A DNA stretch of 64,000 bases from Acidobacteriaceae bacterium (GTDB taxonomy: Bacteria > Acidobacteriota > Terriglobia > Terriglobales > Acidobacteriaceae). The notes beneath the pieces were generated by a model, which was not told the origin of the DNA, ran no database searches, and saw only the letters and a list, made by a program, of their open reading frames with translations. How positions within the stretch are numbered: the stretch's first letter is position 1; each line of letters opens with the position of its first letter. The DNA is taken from contig DAIDKP010000007.1 of the NCBI GenBank assembly GCA_027449965.1, positions 62,001-126,000 of the forward strand. The letters run 5' to 3'. Shown here piece after piece: positions 20,157 to 30,151 of the stretch. Both the position numbers and the translations under genes were made by a program.

Positions 20157-21134
20157 TCAGTCCTCAACCGCCGATTGACCAGCAAGCAAGCGGTAGAGCG
20201 TTGATCGGCTGATGCCAAGCTGTCGCGCAGCGCGAAGCTTGTTCCCGCGATTGATTTCGAGCACACGTTGAAGATGGCGCAGAATCACTGCATCCAGAGT
20301 CAGGTCGGTAGAGTAGTCGTCAACCACCAGCTCGGCATTCGTAGTGATTCGTGTTGAAGCCGCTGCGCGCACCGGCAAGTCAAAGCATTCCGAAACCAGC
20401 ACGCCATCGGGAGATGCCAGGATGGCAGCTTCAAGCTGGCTGGCCAGTTCGCGAACATTGCCAGCCCATGGGTGCTGCAAGAGCCGCGGCAGAACGCCGG
20501 GAGCCAGCGTTGCCGGAGGCCGTCGATATCGAAGGCAGATGCGTCCAATCAGCGATTGCGCCAAAGCAGCGATATCTTCACGATGATCCCGCAAGGGGGG
20601 CAACAGAAAACGAACCGCGCTCAGGCGAAATGCAAGGTCGGCCAGGTAGAGGCTCTGGCTTGCAAGTTGGCGCAGGGAACTGTGTGAGGCAACCCGCAAC
20701 TGAAAGTCGGGCAATGGAGCATCTTCCTGGAATTTGAGAAATTGCAGCAGCAGCGACTGCCCCGAAGGCGAGAGCTGGTCCACTCGTTCCAGATACAGCG
20801 TCCCGCGGAGGGTCGCTGGCTCCGGCTCTGAGGCCAGCCACTGCGCAGCATCCGCGCGGCGAAAGAGCAGCGCCGCGACGCTTGAATGCTGATGCATCGT
20901 GCAGGCCAGCAGATGTTTTCCCGTGCCGGATTCGCCCTCAAAACTGGCCAATGGAACGGTTGGACCGGCTACCTGCATCTGCTGAAGCAACCGACGAAGC
21001 GTTGAGCCAACCGCAATGAAATCAGGCAACGAACCGATAGCTGAGGAGGCTGAACGCACGATATCCGCACTGTCCATCCGATAGCGGACCGCAGTGGAAG
21101 ACATTGCAGACGAAATGGGTGCGTACTTGAGCAT
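20157..21134 (-). CDS. Fis-family transcriptional regulator with divergent AAA+ domain
   Basis: FEGESGTGKHLLA Walker A; HPWAGNVRELASQLEAAIL; C-terminal Fis HTH RHLQRVLEINRGNKLRAARQLGISRSTLYRLL; no GAFTGA segment. Confidence 0.88.
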   Translation of the reverse strand: MLKYAPISSAMSSTAVRYRMDSADIVRSASSAIGSLPDFIAVGSTLRRLLQQMQVAGPTVPLASFEGESGTGKHLLACTMHQHSSVAALLFRRADAAQWLASEPEPATLRGTLYLERVDQLSPSGQSLLLQFLKFQEDAPLPDFQLRVASHSSLRQLASQSLYLADLAFRLSAVRFLLPPLRDHREDIAALAQSLIGRICLRYRRPPATLAPGVLPRLLQHPWAGNVRELASQLEAAILASPDGVLVSECFDLPVRAAASTRITTNAELVVDDYSTDLTLDAVILRHLQRVLEINRGNKLRAARQLGISRSTLYRLLAGQSAVED

Positions 21135-21219
21135 GACTCAACTGTGAGACCTATCGGCGCGATCACGCGGAAGTTGAGCCAAAACAAGATCCCTGCCGTA
21201 AAACAATACCGGCAGAGAT

Positions 21220-21247
21220 GCAAAAGCCACCCGGAAGGTGGCTTTTG
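21220..21247 (-). terminator. Terminator-like hairpin downstream of the ABC ATPase gene
   Basis: GCAAAAGCCACC-cgga-AGGTGGCTTTTGC; long stem including a T-run on the minus strand. Confidence 0.65.
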
Positions 21248-21274
21248 CTCTACATGCGGAATGGGATCGTGGAT

Positions 21275-22084
21275 TTAAGCTCGAAAACGCTTGGAGGGTT
21301 CGTCAGAAGCGATCTCTCCATCGCGGATATGGACCACCCGGTGAGCATACTCGGCGATATCTGGCTCATGGGTGACCAGCACAATGGTGTTGCCACGCGC
21401 ATGAAGTTCGTCGAAGAGCGCCATAATCTCCACTCCGGTCTTTGAATCCAGATTGCCGGTCGGTTCATCGGCAAGGATGATCGAAGGGCGGTTGATGAGC
21501 GCACGGGCGATAGCCACGCGCTGGCGCTGTCCACCGGAAAGTTCATTCGGCTTATGGTTCATGCGCGAATCCAGATTGACCGCGCGCAAGGCTTCCTTGG
21601 CGCGCTCAATGCGCTCTGCCGCGGGTGTGCCGTTATAGATCAGCGGAAGCTCAACATTATGCAAGGCCGACGCGCGAGCCAGCAGATTAAAAGTCTGAAA
21701 GACAAATCCAATCTCTTTATTGCGGATGCGCGCAAGCTGGTCGTCATCCAGTTCGCTGACAAGCTGACTGTTCAGCCAGTATTCGCCCTTGGAAGGAGTG
21801 TCGAGACACCCGATCAGGTTCATAAAAGTAGATTTGCCAGAGCCGGATGGACCCATGACCGCGACGTATTCATTGACGGGAATGTTCAGCGAGATGCCGC
21901 GCAGAGCGCTCACCTGCTGTTCCGATCCCATGTCATAGGTCTTCCACAGGTCTTTGACGACGATGATGTCGCGTGCCGCTCCGGCTGCCGGTGCGAGAGT
22001 TGCGGTGCGGGTGTGGTCGTCGATCGGGTCTTCCATGCTGTTTGAAATCCTCATGACAAATGTTGGATGTCGATAAGTACGCAA
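21275..22084 (-). CDS. ABC transporter ATP-binding protein, MacB/LolD-type
   Basis: [67 protein letters not shown]. Confidence 0.95.
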   Translation of the reverse strand: MRTYRHPTFVMRISNSMEDPIDDHTRTATLAPAAGAARDIIVVKDLWKTYDMGSEQQVSALRGISLNIPVNEYVAVMGPSGSGKSTFMNLIGCLDTPSKGEYWLNSQLVSELDDDQLARIRNKEIGFVFQTFNLLARASALHNVELPLIYNGTPAAERIERAKEALRAVNLDSRMNHKPNELSGGQRQRVAIARALINRPSIILADEPTGNLDSKTGVEIMALFDELHARGNTIVLVTHEPDIAEYAHRVVHIRDGEIASDEPSKRFRA

Positions 22085-22166
22085 GCTGTGGCCGAATTGT
22101 TCCGATGCCTGGTCTGTGCGGATACCAGGCTTGCTTCTGGTTTCCGGCCGTATCTCTGATGTTAGA

Positions 22167-23531
22167 TCAGGAACCGCTTGTCGGTTTGGTGTTGTCGCGT
22201 TTCAGCAAAGCTCCATTCTTGAGTGTGCGCAGCGTAGTGAATGGGCCGGTGACAATCTCTTCTCCTTGCGTCAGGCCGCTGACAACCTCCATATCGGTTG
22301 CCCCCGTGATGCCTGTGGTGACTGGAGTGAAGACCGCCCGCAGCTTGCCATGAAAGTCGGATACAACAAAGACTCCCTGAACCGCAGCAGGAGCTTTTGC
22401 CCCGGGCGCGTCCGGGATCGGCTTTCCGTTGGCATCCAGTTTGCCGGGAGAACGATTGACCAGCGCCTGAATGGGCAGCGTAAGAATATTCGATTTTTTT
22501 GCCGTCGTGATTTTTGCGGTCGTCGAGAAGCCAGGCCGCAGTTCATTCAGGTTCGGCTGGTTGGGATCGAGGGTAACAATCACCTTGAAATCCTTCGCTT
22601 CTTCGGTTCCGGTTGTGCTCTGCGACGTGGCCACACCGGTTGAGCGAAGCAGTGCCTGATCGCCAACCAGTGTCACCTTGCCCGTGAAGATGCGATTGGG
22701 GAGAGCATCGACGGTGATCTGTGCGGGTTGTCCCAGCGCCACATTCACAATGTCCGTCTCATCCACCTTGACCTCGGCGGTAATCACGCTCATATCTGCC
22801 AGTGTCATGAGCGTGGAGCCTTCGGCATTCTGGATGCCGACGACGACCGTTTCACCCACTCTGACGGGTAGATTGGTGACGATCCCGTCAAAGGGAGCCA
22901 CCGATACAGTCTTGTTCAAAGCGTCCTGGTTAAAGCGCAGAGTGGCGATGTTGTTGGTCACCTTTGCACGAGCCGAGTCGGTTTGCGCCTTCGCCTGAGC
23001 CAGCGCAGCCTTGCTCTGGTCGAGCGTTGCTACCGCCAGGTCATAGGCCGCCTGCTTGGCGTCAAAATCCTGCTTGGCTATCAACTGATCCTTGTAGAGA
23101 CCTTGTGCGCGCTTCCAATCCAGCGTCTTCTGCTCCAGATCAGCCTGCGAATGTTCCACATTGGCCTGTGCCGTCTTCTCAGCGGCAACAAACGAGGCTA
23201 CATCGGTTTTTGACGATGCAATGGCAGCCTTCTGCGCATCCACGTTTGCTTCAGGCTGGACGCTTTCCACGCGGGCAAGCACCTGGCCGGCTTTCACGCG
23301 GTCGCCTTCCTTCACGTTCAGCTCGACAATACGACCGAACGCTGTCGCGCCCACATTCACATAGGTCTTTGGCTTGATCTGGCCAGTGCCACTGATGACC
23401 GTAGCCAGATCCTGGCGAACCACTTTGGCTGTCATCACTTTGGTGTAGCCGGATTCGGCCTTGACAACCATGAAGGTGACAACCCCGGCAACGGCAAGAA
23501 CTGCGAGCACAATTCCAATGATTTTCTTCAT
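22167..23531 (-). CDS. MacA-like periplasmic adaptor (membrane fusion) subunit
   Basis: N-terminal TM anchor [65 protein letters not shown]; coiled-coil hairpin; ALVNRSPG. Confidence 0.92.
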   Translation of the reverse strand: MKKIIGIVLAVLAVAGVVTFMVVKAESGYTKVMTAKVVRQDLATVISGTGQIKPKTYVNVGATAFGRIVELNVKEGDRVKAGQVLARVESVQPEANVDAQKAAIASSKTDVASFVAAEKTAQANVEHSQADLEQKTLDWKRAQGLYKDQLIAKQDFDAKQAAYDLAVATLDQSKAALAQAKAQTDSARAKVTNNIATLRFNQDALNKTVSVAPFDGIVTNLPVRVGETVVVGIQNAEGSTLMTLADMSVITAEVKVDETDIVNVALGQPAQITVDALPNRIFTGKVTLVGDQALLRSTGVATSQSTTGTEEAKDFKVIVTLDPNQPNLNELRPGFSTTAKITTAKKSNILTLPIQALVNRSPGKLDANGKPIPDAPGAKAPAAVQGVFVVSDFHGKLRAVFTPVTTGITGATDMEVVSGLTQGEEIVTGPFTTLRTLKNGALLKRDNTKPTSGS

Positions 23532-23712
23532 AAGCGCAGGAAACGGCTGTGGAATCTCCTTATTCAGTGTACGCAACTTCCAATCTCAGGGTTCCCGCCG
23601 GCGCGCAGAGGAGTGATGACATTTTCCTCTTTGGCGTGTCAAAACCACGGAACGTCCTTGTCCAGCAAAGCTCGCGGCCATACAATGAGAGTTTGCAGGA
23701 GATGTAGGCGAC

Positions 23713-25539
23713 ATGGGAATGGATCAAACTAAATTGGTCGGCCAATCCGTAGTGCGATTCGGCGCGCCACGGATTGTTGTGGCCGGAGTTCTAGTACTGG
23801 CGATGGTGGCTGCTCCCGCGGCCCGAGCGCAGGCAATGCATTGGGTTGGACTGCATTTGCTTCTGATACAGGGTGCGGCCCAGCAGCAGGCAGCGGAGAA
23901 CACTCCGCCGGTCGCCAATGCCGCGGACACCTCGAACACGCCTCGCGTCGATCCCAGGGACCGGCCGCTCTCTGACAAGGAAAAGTTTCGCAAGCTGAAG
24001 CAGGAGCGCAATGAGCTGAGCGGAGCCTACAAGACGTGGCTCACGCAGGACGTTGCCTACATCATTACAGATGAAGAGGCCAAAGCCTTCAAAAGCCTCG
24101 GCAACGACGAAGAGCGCGATGCCTTTATCGAGCAGTTCTGGCAGCGCCGGAATCCCAATCCCGATTCGCCCGACAATGAGTTCCGCGAAGAGCACTACCG
24201 GCGCATCGCCTACGCCAACGAGCACTTTGCCGCGGGCAAGCCAGGATGGAAGACGGATCGTGGACGCATCTACATCACCTGGGGTAAGCCGGATTCAATC
24301 GACTCTCATCCCTCCGGCGGCAGCTATCAGCGCCCCATGAGCGAGGGTGGCGGCGAAACGGAGACATTCCCGTTTGAAGTTTGGCACTATCGTTATCTGG
24401 AGGGTGTAGGCGACAACATTGATATCGAGTTTGTCGATACCTGCCAGTGTGGCGATTACCACTTCACGCTCGACCGCTCTGAAAAGGACGCTCTGCTGCA
24501 CGTTCCTGGCGCAGGTCTGACCCTTTACGAAGAAATGGGCCAGGCCAAGAAAGCTGACCGCTTCAAGGGTGGAATTGAGAATCTGGGCAACGGTCCGCTG
24601 GGCCAGGGCAATCAGTCCAAGGAGTTCGATCGCATCGAGATGGCTGCCAAGCTTTTTGCTCCGCCGCCCGTCAAGTTCCGTGATCTGGACGCCTTTATCT
24701 CCGAACACAAGATTCTCACCGGGCCAGTCTTTCCGTTCGATGTGCGTACCGATTACGTGCGTGTAACCGACGACACGATGTTGGTGCCGATTACTCTGCA
24801 GATTAAGAACAAGGATGTAACCTTCACGACCAAGGACGGTGTTTCGCACGGCGTCGTGGAGATCGAAGGGCGCGTCTCAACAATCACCGACCGTGCTGTC
24901 CAGACCTTTGAAGACACCGTCGAGATTACCCAGCCGCAGGAGTTGCTCGGCAGCACGATGCAGCGCAGCTCAGTCTACTGGAAGGCACTGCCCCTGCGAC
25001 CGGGAATGTATCGGCTGGATATCGCCGTCAAAGACGTGAACAACAAGGATCACATCGGCATCTACGCGCGCAGTCTTGTCGTGCCCAAGTTCGACGACGA
25101 AAAGCTGGCGACATCCAGCATGATTCTGGCTGACAAGATGGAGCAGGTGCCGACTCAGACGATTGGCACGGGCAACTTCATCATTGGCAACACCTACATT
25201 CGCCCGCGAGTGAGCAAAAACCCGATTGCGCCTGTCACTTTTACCCGGGATCAGCGGCTCAACTGCTGGATGCAGGTCTACAACCTGGGCATCAATGACA
25301 AAACCAAAAGCAACGAAGCAACTGTGACCTATGAGATTCAGGACGGCGCCACCGACAAGGTGCTGCTGGCCACCAGCGAGCAATCCAAGGATATGAGCGC
25401 TCACAGTGACCAACTCACCATGGAGCGCACCGTTCCTCTTGCCGGATTGCAGCCGGGCAAGTATAAGATGACGATACTGGTGAACGACGCCATCTCGAAG
25501 CAGCAGATCGCTCGAAGCGTCCCCTTCGTTGTCGAGTAA
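23713..25539 (+). CDS. GWxTD domain-containing protein
   Basis: TWLTQDVAYIITDEEAKAFKSLGNDEERDAFIEQFWQRRNPNPDSPDNEFREEHYRRIAYANEHFAAGKPGWKTDRGRIYITWGKPDSIDSHPSG. Confidence 0.9.
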   Translation: MGMDQTKLVGQSVVRFGAPRIVVAGVLVLAMVAAPAARAQAMHWVGLHLLLIQGAAQQQAAENTPPVANAADTSNTPRVDPRDRPLSDKEKFRKLKQERNELSGAYKTWLTQDVAYIITDEEAKAFKSLGNDEERDAFIEQFWQRRNPNPDSPDNEFREEHYRRIAYANEHFAAGKPGWKTDRGRIYITWGKPDSIDSHPSGGSYQRPMSEGGGETETFPFEVWHYRYLEGVGDNIDIEFVDTCQCGDYHFTLDRSEKDALLHVPGAGLTLYEEMGQAKKADRFKGGIENLGNGPLGQGNQSKEFDRIEMAAKLFAPPPVKFRDLDAFISEHKILTGPVFPFDVRTDYVRVTDDTMLVPITLQIKNKDVTFTTKDGVSHGVVEIEGRVSTITDRAVQTFEDTVEITQPQELLGSTMQRSSVYWKALPLRPGMYRLDIAVKDVNNKDHIGIYARSLVVPKFDDEKLATSSMILADKMEQVPTQTIGTGNFIIGNTYIRPRVSKNPIAPVTFTRDQRLNCWMQVYNLGINDKTKSNEATVTYEIQDGATDKVLLATSEQSKDMSAHSDQLTMERTVPLAGLQPGKYKMTILVNDAISKQQIARSVPFVVE

Positions 25540-25587
25540 CAGGCTCCCCACGGAACGACCGGGCCATGCACCCGGTCGCCGTACGTA

Positions 25588-27393
25588 GTGGCAGTACTTT
25601 TTGGAGCATCACGACGCGTCAACCAAGACGAAGTGAAGCGAACTCTTTCCCAACTCGTTGTTGCCTCAGTGGCCTTGGCGACTCTGCTGGCTGCATCCAC
25701 CGATGCAATGGCTTGGTCTGGCCGATACAAGGTAGTGTCCATCTCCGGACAGGTGCGGAATGCTGACGGACAGCCACAGATGGGTGCTCGGGTCGAGTTG
25801 ATGGGACCCGATGCCACGCTCGTCGCTCGCGCATTCACAAACAACCTCGGCTTCTACTCCATGGAACGTGTTGCGCCGGGCCGTTATGCCTTGCGGACGG
25901 TCGCTTCCAGCTACCTGCCAGTGCTCAAGGAAAACCTGCGCGTGCGATCGGCCACCCTTGTCAACGTCACCGTGCGAACCATCTATGACCTGATGCAGTG
26001 GACGCCCACTCCACGACGCGTTCGTCCGGCGAGTGAGGATGATTGGGCATGGACACTGCGTTCGGCGGAAAGTCGTCCCATGCTTCGCTGGCAGGATGAC
26101 GGAACCCCCGAATTGGTGAGTGACGGGTCGGCGGAGACCTCGGCGGCTGCACAGCATCGACTGCGTTTGCGTTTGGCCGCCGGCGCGGGCCACGGACGCT
26201 TTGGCCAGAGTGGCGGACAGGTCGCCATGGCTGCCGAAGACCAGATGCAAGCGGGTCGGACGGCGGTGATGAGCGAGAAGACGGGTGCATTGGATGCAAA
26301 TCCTGAAGCGGGTTGGATGGAGACGATGCTCGGCTTTCGGCAGGAGATGGGTGCCGTGCCCGTGGCCGCTTCGCCCATGGGTTCCCGATCCGTCAATACC
26401 GTGGCTGCCATCATGACTGATCCGATGATCGGTACAGCAGGACAGGTAGGTTTACAGGAAATCTCCGTTCGCGGCTGGGAGACGATGCAACTGTTGCAAA
26501 GTCTCGACGCGGAAGCCGGTTCCGATCAGGTGTTTCTGCGCTTGGGCGACGGTAGCGCGGTCGTCCAGGCGATGCCCTTCGCCTCCGTTCAACTCCATCG
26601 AGGCGCCGGTGCTTTGGAGTACAGGCTGGCTACGGCTCGTCCGGCTCAGGATGGCGCAAGCGAGATGGATCCTGAGACGTGGCTGCCGGAAGTGAACGAT
26701 ACGGACGGGCGGTTAGCGATCGAAAGTGGAGTGCATCAGGAACTTGGCTGGCAGACGGTTGCCGGCCCGGCACGCATGATGCTTGTGGTTTACGGGGATA
26801 GCATTGCCAATCCGACTCTGGAAGCCGGAGGACGATTGACGGGCAATGGCGGAATGGGCCAGTCCATGCTGGTGGATCAGGGCAGCGCCATTTTGCGTGG
26901 TTCCAGCGCGGGCTACTCCACCACCGGCGTCGTGGCTCAGGTGGAAAGCAGTATGCCGGGCGGCAATCACGTTCGACTGAGCTATGCCAGCGGTGATGCG
27001 GTGGTCATGCCTGCGGCGGCCGGGCCGATGGATATCGTGACCATCCTGCACGGCGCGCACGCTCGGCACGCGCAGATGTATTCTCTGGCTCTGTCCGGTG
27101 TGGTGGACAAAACCGGAACGCACTGGCGAGCCAGCTATCGCTGGCAGCCAGAAGCAACCGTGACAGAAGTCGCTCCCTATGCGGTGGACGCCGCCGAGCC
27201 ATACCTGAACCTCTATTTGCGTCAGCCAATCCAGGGTCAGCACGACGGAGCTGACGGACGTGTTGCAGTGCTCGTCGATGTGCAGAATCTGCTGGCGCAG
27301 GGCTATCAGCCGTTTCTTACCACCGACGGTTCGCGACTTTTTTTTGCGCAAGCGCAGCGCGCTTTCTTCGCCGGCCTGCAGTTTAACTTCTAG
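25588..27393 (+). CDS. Secreted protein with N-terminal carboxypeptidase-regulatory-like (Cna-B-type) domain, large uncharacterised C-terminal region
   Basis: VVSISGQVRNADGQPQMGARVELMG..GFYSMERVAPGRYALRTVASSYLP; GTG start here or 25633. Confidence 0.75.
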   Translation: MAVLFGASRRVNQDEVKRTLSQLVVASVALATLLAASTDAMAWSGRYKVVSISGQVRNADGQPQMGARVELMGPDATLVARAFTNNLGFYSMERVAPGRYALRTVASSYLPVLKENLRVRSATLVNVTVRTIYDLMQWTPTPRRVRPASEDDWAWTLRSAESRPMLRWQDDGTPELVSDGSAETSAAAQHRLRLRLAAGAGHGRFGQSGGQVAMAAEDQMQAGRTAVMSEKTGALDANPEAGWMETMLGFRQEMGAVPVAASPMGSRSVNTVAAIMTDPMIGTAGQVGLQEISVRGWETMQLLQSLDAEAGSDQVFLRLGDGSAVVQAMPFASVQLHRGAGALEYRLATARPAQDGASEMDPETWLPEVNDTDGRLAIESGVHQELGWQTVAGPARMMLVVYGDSIANPTLEAGGRLTGNGGMGQSMLVDQGSAILRGSSAGYSTTGVVAQVESSMPGGNHVRLSYASGDAVVMPAAAGPMDIVTILHGAHARHAQMYSLALSGVVDKTGTHWRASYRWQPEATVTEVAPYAVDAAEPYLNLYLRQPIQGQHDGADGRVAVLVDVQNLLAQGYQPFLTTDGSRLFFAQAQRAFFAGLQFNF

Positions 27394-27466
27394 CCTGCAA
27401 TTGTGTTATCTTAATGGTGGTAGCAGGCACGATCCCATCGGGTCTGAGCCGCTGCCCGCTTTTTTT

Positions 27467-27542
27467 GGACCTGTAGCTCAACTGGCAGAGCATTCGACTC
27501 TTAATCGACAGGTTGTGGGTTCGATTCCCACCGGGTCCACCA
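27467..27542 (+). tRNA. tRNA-Lys(CTT), CCA encoded
   Basis: 76-nt cloverleaf: acceptor GGACCTG/CGGGTCC, D-arm GCTC..GAGC, anticodon loop CTCTTAA, T-arm GTGGG-TTCGATT-CCCAC, discriminator A then CCA. Confidence 0.95.
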
Positions 27543-28041
27543 TTCCTTTGCGCTTGCCTCTGGCTGTTTCAATCACTACCCAGAATCTCCCGAAGATACA
27601 TGGGCTATCTCCGGGATTTGGCCTATCTGCTCAAGAACAGATGTAATTATGCCGCTCATTACACGAGAAAAGAAAATTTTCGAGTAAACATTTACAAGTC
27701 ACAACTCATGAACACTTTTGGTGTATTATGGAAAGGCAAGATCAAAATTACCAGCAATCAGTCGCCTAATCTCTGCATCGGATAAGGGAAATTCTACTCG
27801 CAGGCGCAAATAATTCGAGTGGAATTTCACAAAAGGATGCAAGAATCAAATCAGTACTGACAACAGGATAGTTCGACGAACAGAAAGTACAAGGAGTCTT
27901 CCAGAGGCTATTCTGTGGATGAAACGACGAGCAAAATCAAACTGAAATCCGCGTAGCTTCCTTCTGGATTTCACTTCTGCTGGAAATCGAACTGTCCATC
28001 CGTGCGTTTCAGTGTGTAACAAAAATTCTAAGGAGAACGGT

Positions 28042-28797
28042 GTGCACTCCCCTATGGCTTCCATTACTCCAATCGATGCTCGAAGCAACCCGGTTCTTGT
28101 CCCAGAGCAGCCGAAGACCCGGCAGACGGACTGGTTATTTGCCTCGACCCAACTCCGGAGAGCCGCAAAAAACGCCATGTCCGCCAGGTATTGCTTCTGC
28201 AAGCGCATGGTGGATCTGGCCGTCTCCGGCCTTCTGCTGATCCTGCTGATGCCGCTTGGATTGCTGCTAGCAGCGCTCGTATGGTTTACCTCGCCGGGCC
28301 CTGTTTTTTATCGGGAAGAGCGTATTGGTCGCTTTGGTGTTCCCTTCCGCATCTTCAAGTTCCGCTCCATGTACGTCTACAAGGCTGACTCCATCTGCAA
28401 TATTCAGACCGGTGGGCACGACCATCTGCTGCAGATGCGCACTTTTCTCAAGCATGTCGGCAATCCGCGTGTGACGCCGGTTGGCCGAATCCTGCGAAAG
28501 TGGAGTCTGGATGAACTGCCTCAGTTACTCAATGTCTTTCGTGGGGAGATGTCTCTTGTCGGACCACGTCCGATCGTCGATGCAGAGCGCCCCATTTATG
28601 GTACGCATATGCAGTACTACACGCTTATCCATCCAGGCATGACTGGCCTCTGGCAGGTCTCCGGTCGCAGCAACGTGGATTTTTCACGCCGTGTCCATCT
28701 GGACAGCATTTACTGCATTCATTGGAGCCTGCGCAAGGACTTTCTGTTGATCTTCAAGACCATTCCCGCTGTCCTGCGAAAGACCGGAGCCTACTGA
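28042..28797 (+). CDS. Bacterial sugar transferase (undecaprenyl-phosphate phosphoglycosyltransferase, catalytic domain only)
   Basis: CKRMVDLAVSGLLLILLMPLGLLLAALVWFTSPGPVFYREERIGRFGVPFRIFKFRSM; SLDELPQLLNVFRGEMSLVGPRP; AAGGAG precedes the GTG. Confidence 0.93.
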   Translation: MHSPMASITPIDARSNPVLVPEQPKTRQTDWLFASTQLRRAAKNAMSARYCFCKRMVDLAVSGLLLILLMPLGLLLAALVWFTSPGPVFYREERIGRFGVPFRIFKFRSMYVYKADSICNIQTGGHDHLLQMRTFLKHVGNPRVTPVGRILRKWSLDELPQLLNVFRGEMSLVGPRPIVDAERPIYGTHMQYYTLIHPGMTGLWQVSGRSNVDFSRRVHLDSIYCIHWSLRKDFLLIFKTIPAVLRKTGAY

Positions 28798-28861
28798 GCG
28801 TCAGAGTTACGACGATTTTTATGTCTCCCGTTTGCTGGTTGCGGGGTCACCTTGTTCAGGC

Positions 28862-29620
28862 TCACGTGCGCGCTATAGGAGTGGGTGAGCTGTTGTAGCG
28901 TCCCAGCAGCGTATTCCACCGGATAATCACAATCTCAGCCAGCATTTGCATGCCATCCCGAAGATAGCTGATCCGACTGCGTTCGTCGTGTCCCCACGTG
29001 ACGGGCACTTCTCTCACGCGGAGTCCGTGTTTGAGCGCAATGAACAGAATCTCCGGATCGAAGCCCCACCGCTCAATCGTTTGCAACTGAAGCACGGTTT
29101 GCGCCGCAGTGCGCGTAAACGCCTTGAATCCGCATTGGGTATCGGCAAACGGAAGGCCCATCACCAACCTTGTCAGCAGATTGAAGCACCGGCCAAAAAA
29201 CTGACGATACAGCGGTTGACGATCCGTCTGGCGACTTCGCTCCAGCCAGCGCGATCCAATGGCGATGTCGGCTCCGCCTTGAATGGCTTCCAGAAGCCGC
29301 TGCGCCTCCTGTATCGGTGCGGAGAGATCGGCGTCGGTAAACATGACAATGTTGCCTCGGGCATGTAACAGTCCATTGCGAACGCTGTAGCCTTTGCCTC
29401 GATTGCCCGGATTGCGCAGCAGCCGTACCTCCGGGTGCGCATCGCAGAAGCGCGTGACCCTCGCGGCAGTATCATCCGTCGAGCCGTCGTCGACCACTAC
29501 CAGCTCAGCACCCCAACCGTTGTCGTGAATACAAGCCACTACATCCTGCATGGCGCGGTCGATGCGGGCGCTTTCGTTGTAGGCTGGTATGACGATACTG
29601 TAGTCAGGATAGTTGCTCAC
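28862..29620 (-). CDS. Family 2 glycosyltransferase, dolichyl-phosphate-mannose synthase-like
   Basis: YSIVIPAYNESARIDRAMQDV; VVDDGSTDDTAARV; VMFTDADLSAPIQEAQRLL. Confidence 0.93.
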   Translation of the reverse strand: MSNYPDYSIVIPAYNESARIDRAMQDVVACIHDNGWGAELVVVDDGSTDDTAARVTRFCDAHPEVRLLRNPGNRGKGYSVRNGLLHARGNIVMFTDADLSAPIQEAQRLLEAIQGGADIAIGSRWLERSRQTDRQPLYRQFFGRCFNLLTRLVMGLPFADTQCGFKAFTRTAAQTVLQLQTIERWGFDPEILFIALKHGLRVREVPVTWGHDERSRISYLRDGMQMLAEIVIIRWNTLLGRYNSSPTPIART

Positions 29621-29832
29621 TGCCTGGATTCCTCAAGCCTGCTCCCAGAATTGTGAAGGATCACTCTCTGGTCATCATACCGGAGATGCATCCGAAGCTA
29701 AATAGTTGAAGGAACCCGAAGATAAAGTATAAGCCGGTGCTGGATTTGATCTTTTGTGCCCGGGAAGCAGGGAGTTGCATTTATCCTAAGTACGCGAAGT
29801 CAAACAGGATCAGAACGCGGAGGCTAACGGGT

Positions 29833-30120
29833 ATGACAAAGGCAGATCTCGTAGAGCAGGTGACAGCACTGGGTGACCTGACCCGGCGCGATAGCGAGGT
29901 AATTGTGGAGACAATCTTCGACTCCGTGATTCATGCGTTGCAGTCGGGCGACAAAATCGAGATTCGCGGATTTGGCTCATTCCGAATTCGCTCGCGCAAC
30001 GCTCGCACAGGGCGCAATCCCAAAACCGGCGCGAAGGTTGAAGTTCCAGCCAAACGGATCCCCTACTTCAAGCCATCCAAGGAACTACGTCATCTCATCA
30101 ACCCAGGCGAAGCGGAGTAG
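29833..30120 (+). CDS. HU/IHF family DNA-binding protein
   Basis: MTKADLVEQVTALGDLTRRDSEVIVETIFDSVIHALQSGDKIEIRGFGSFRIRSRNARTGRNPKTGAKVEVPAKRIPYFKPSKELR. Confidence 0.96.
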   Translation: MTKADLVEQVTALGDLTRRDSEVIVETIFDSVIHALQSGDKIEIRGFGSFRIRSRNARTGRNPKTGAKVEVPAKRIPYFKPSKELRHLINPGEAE

Positions 30121-30151
30121 GCCAAAATCCGGCTGCTCTTCGCCGCTGCCG

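Noticed and set aside
27482-27509. T27-C43 mismatch in the tRNA-Lys anticodon stem, considered as a sign of a tRNA pseudogene
   Set aside because: All other stems, conserved loops and the encoded CCA are intact; a single mismatch at the end of the stem is tolerated.
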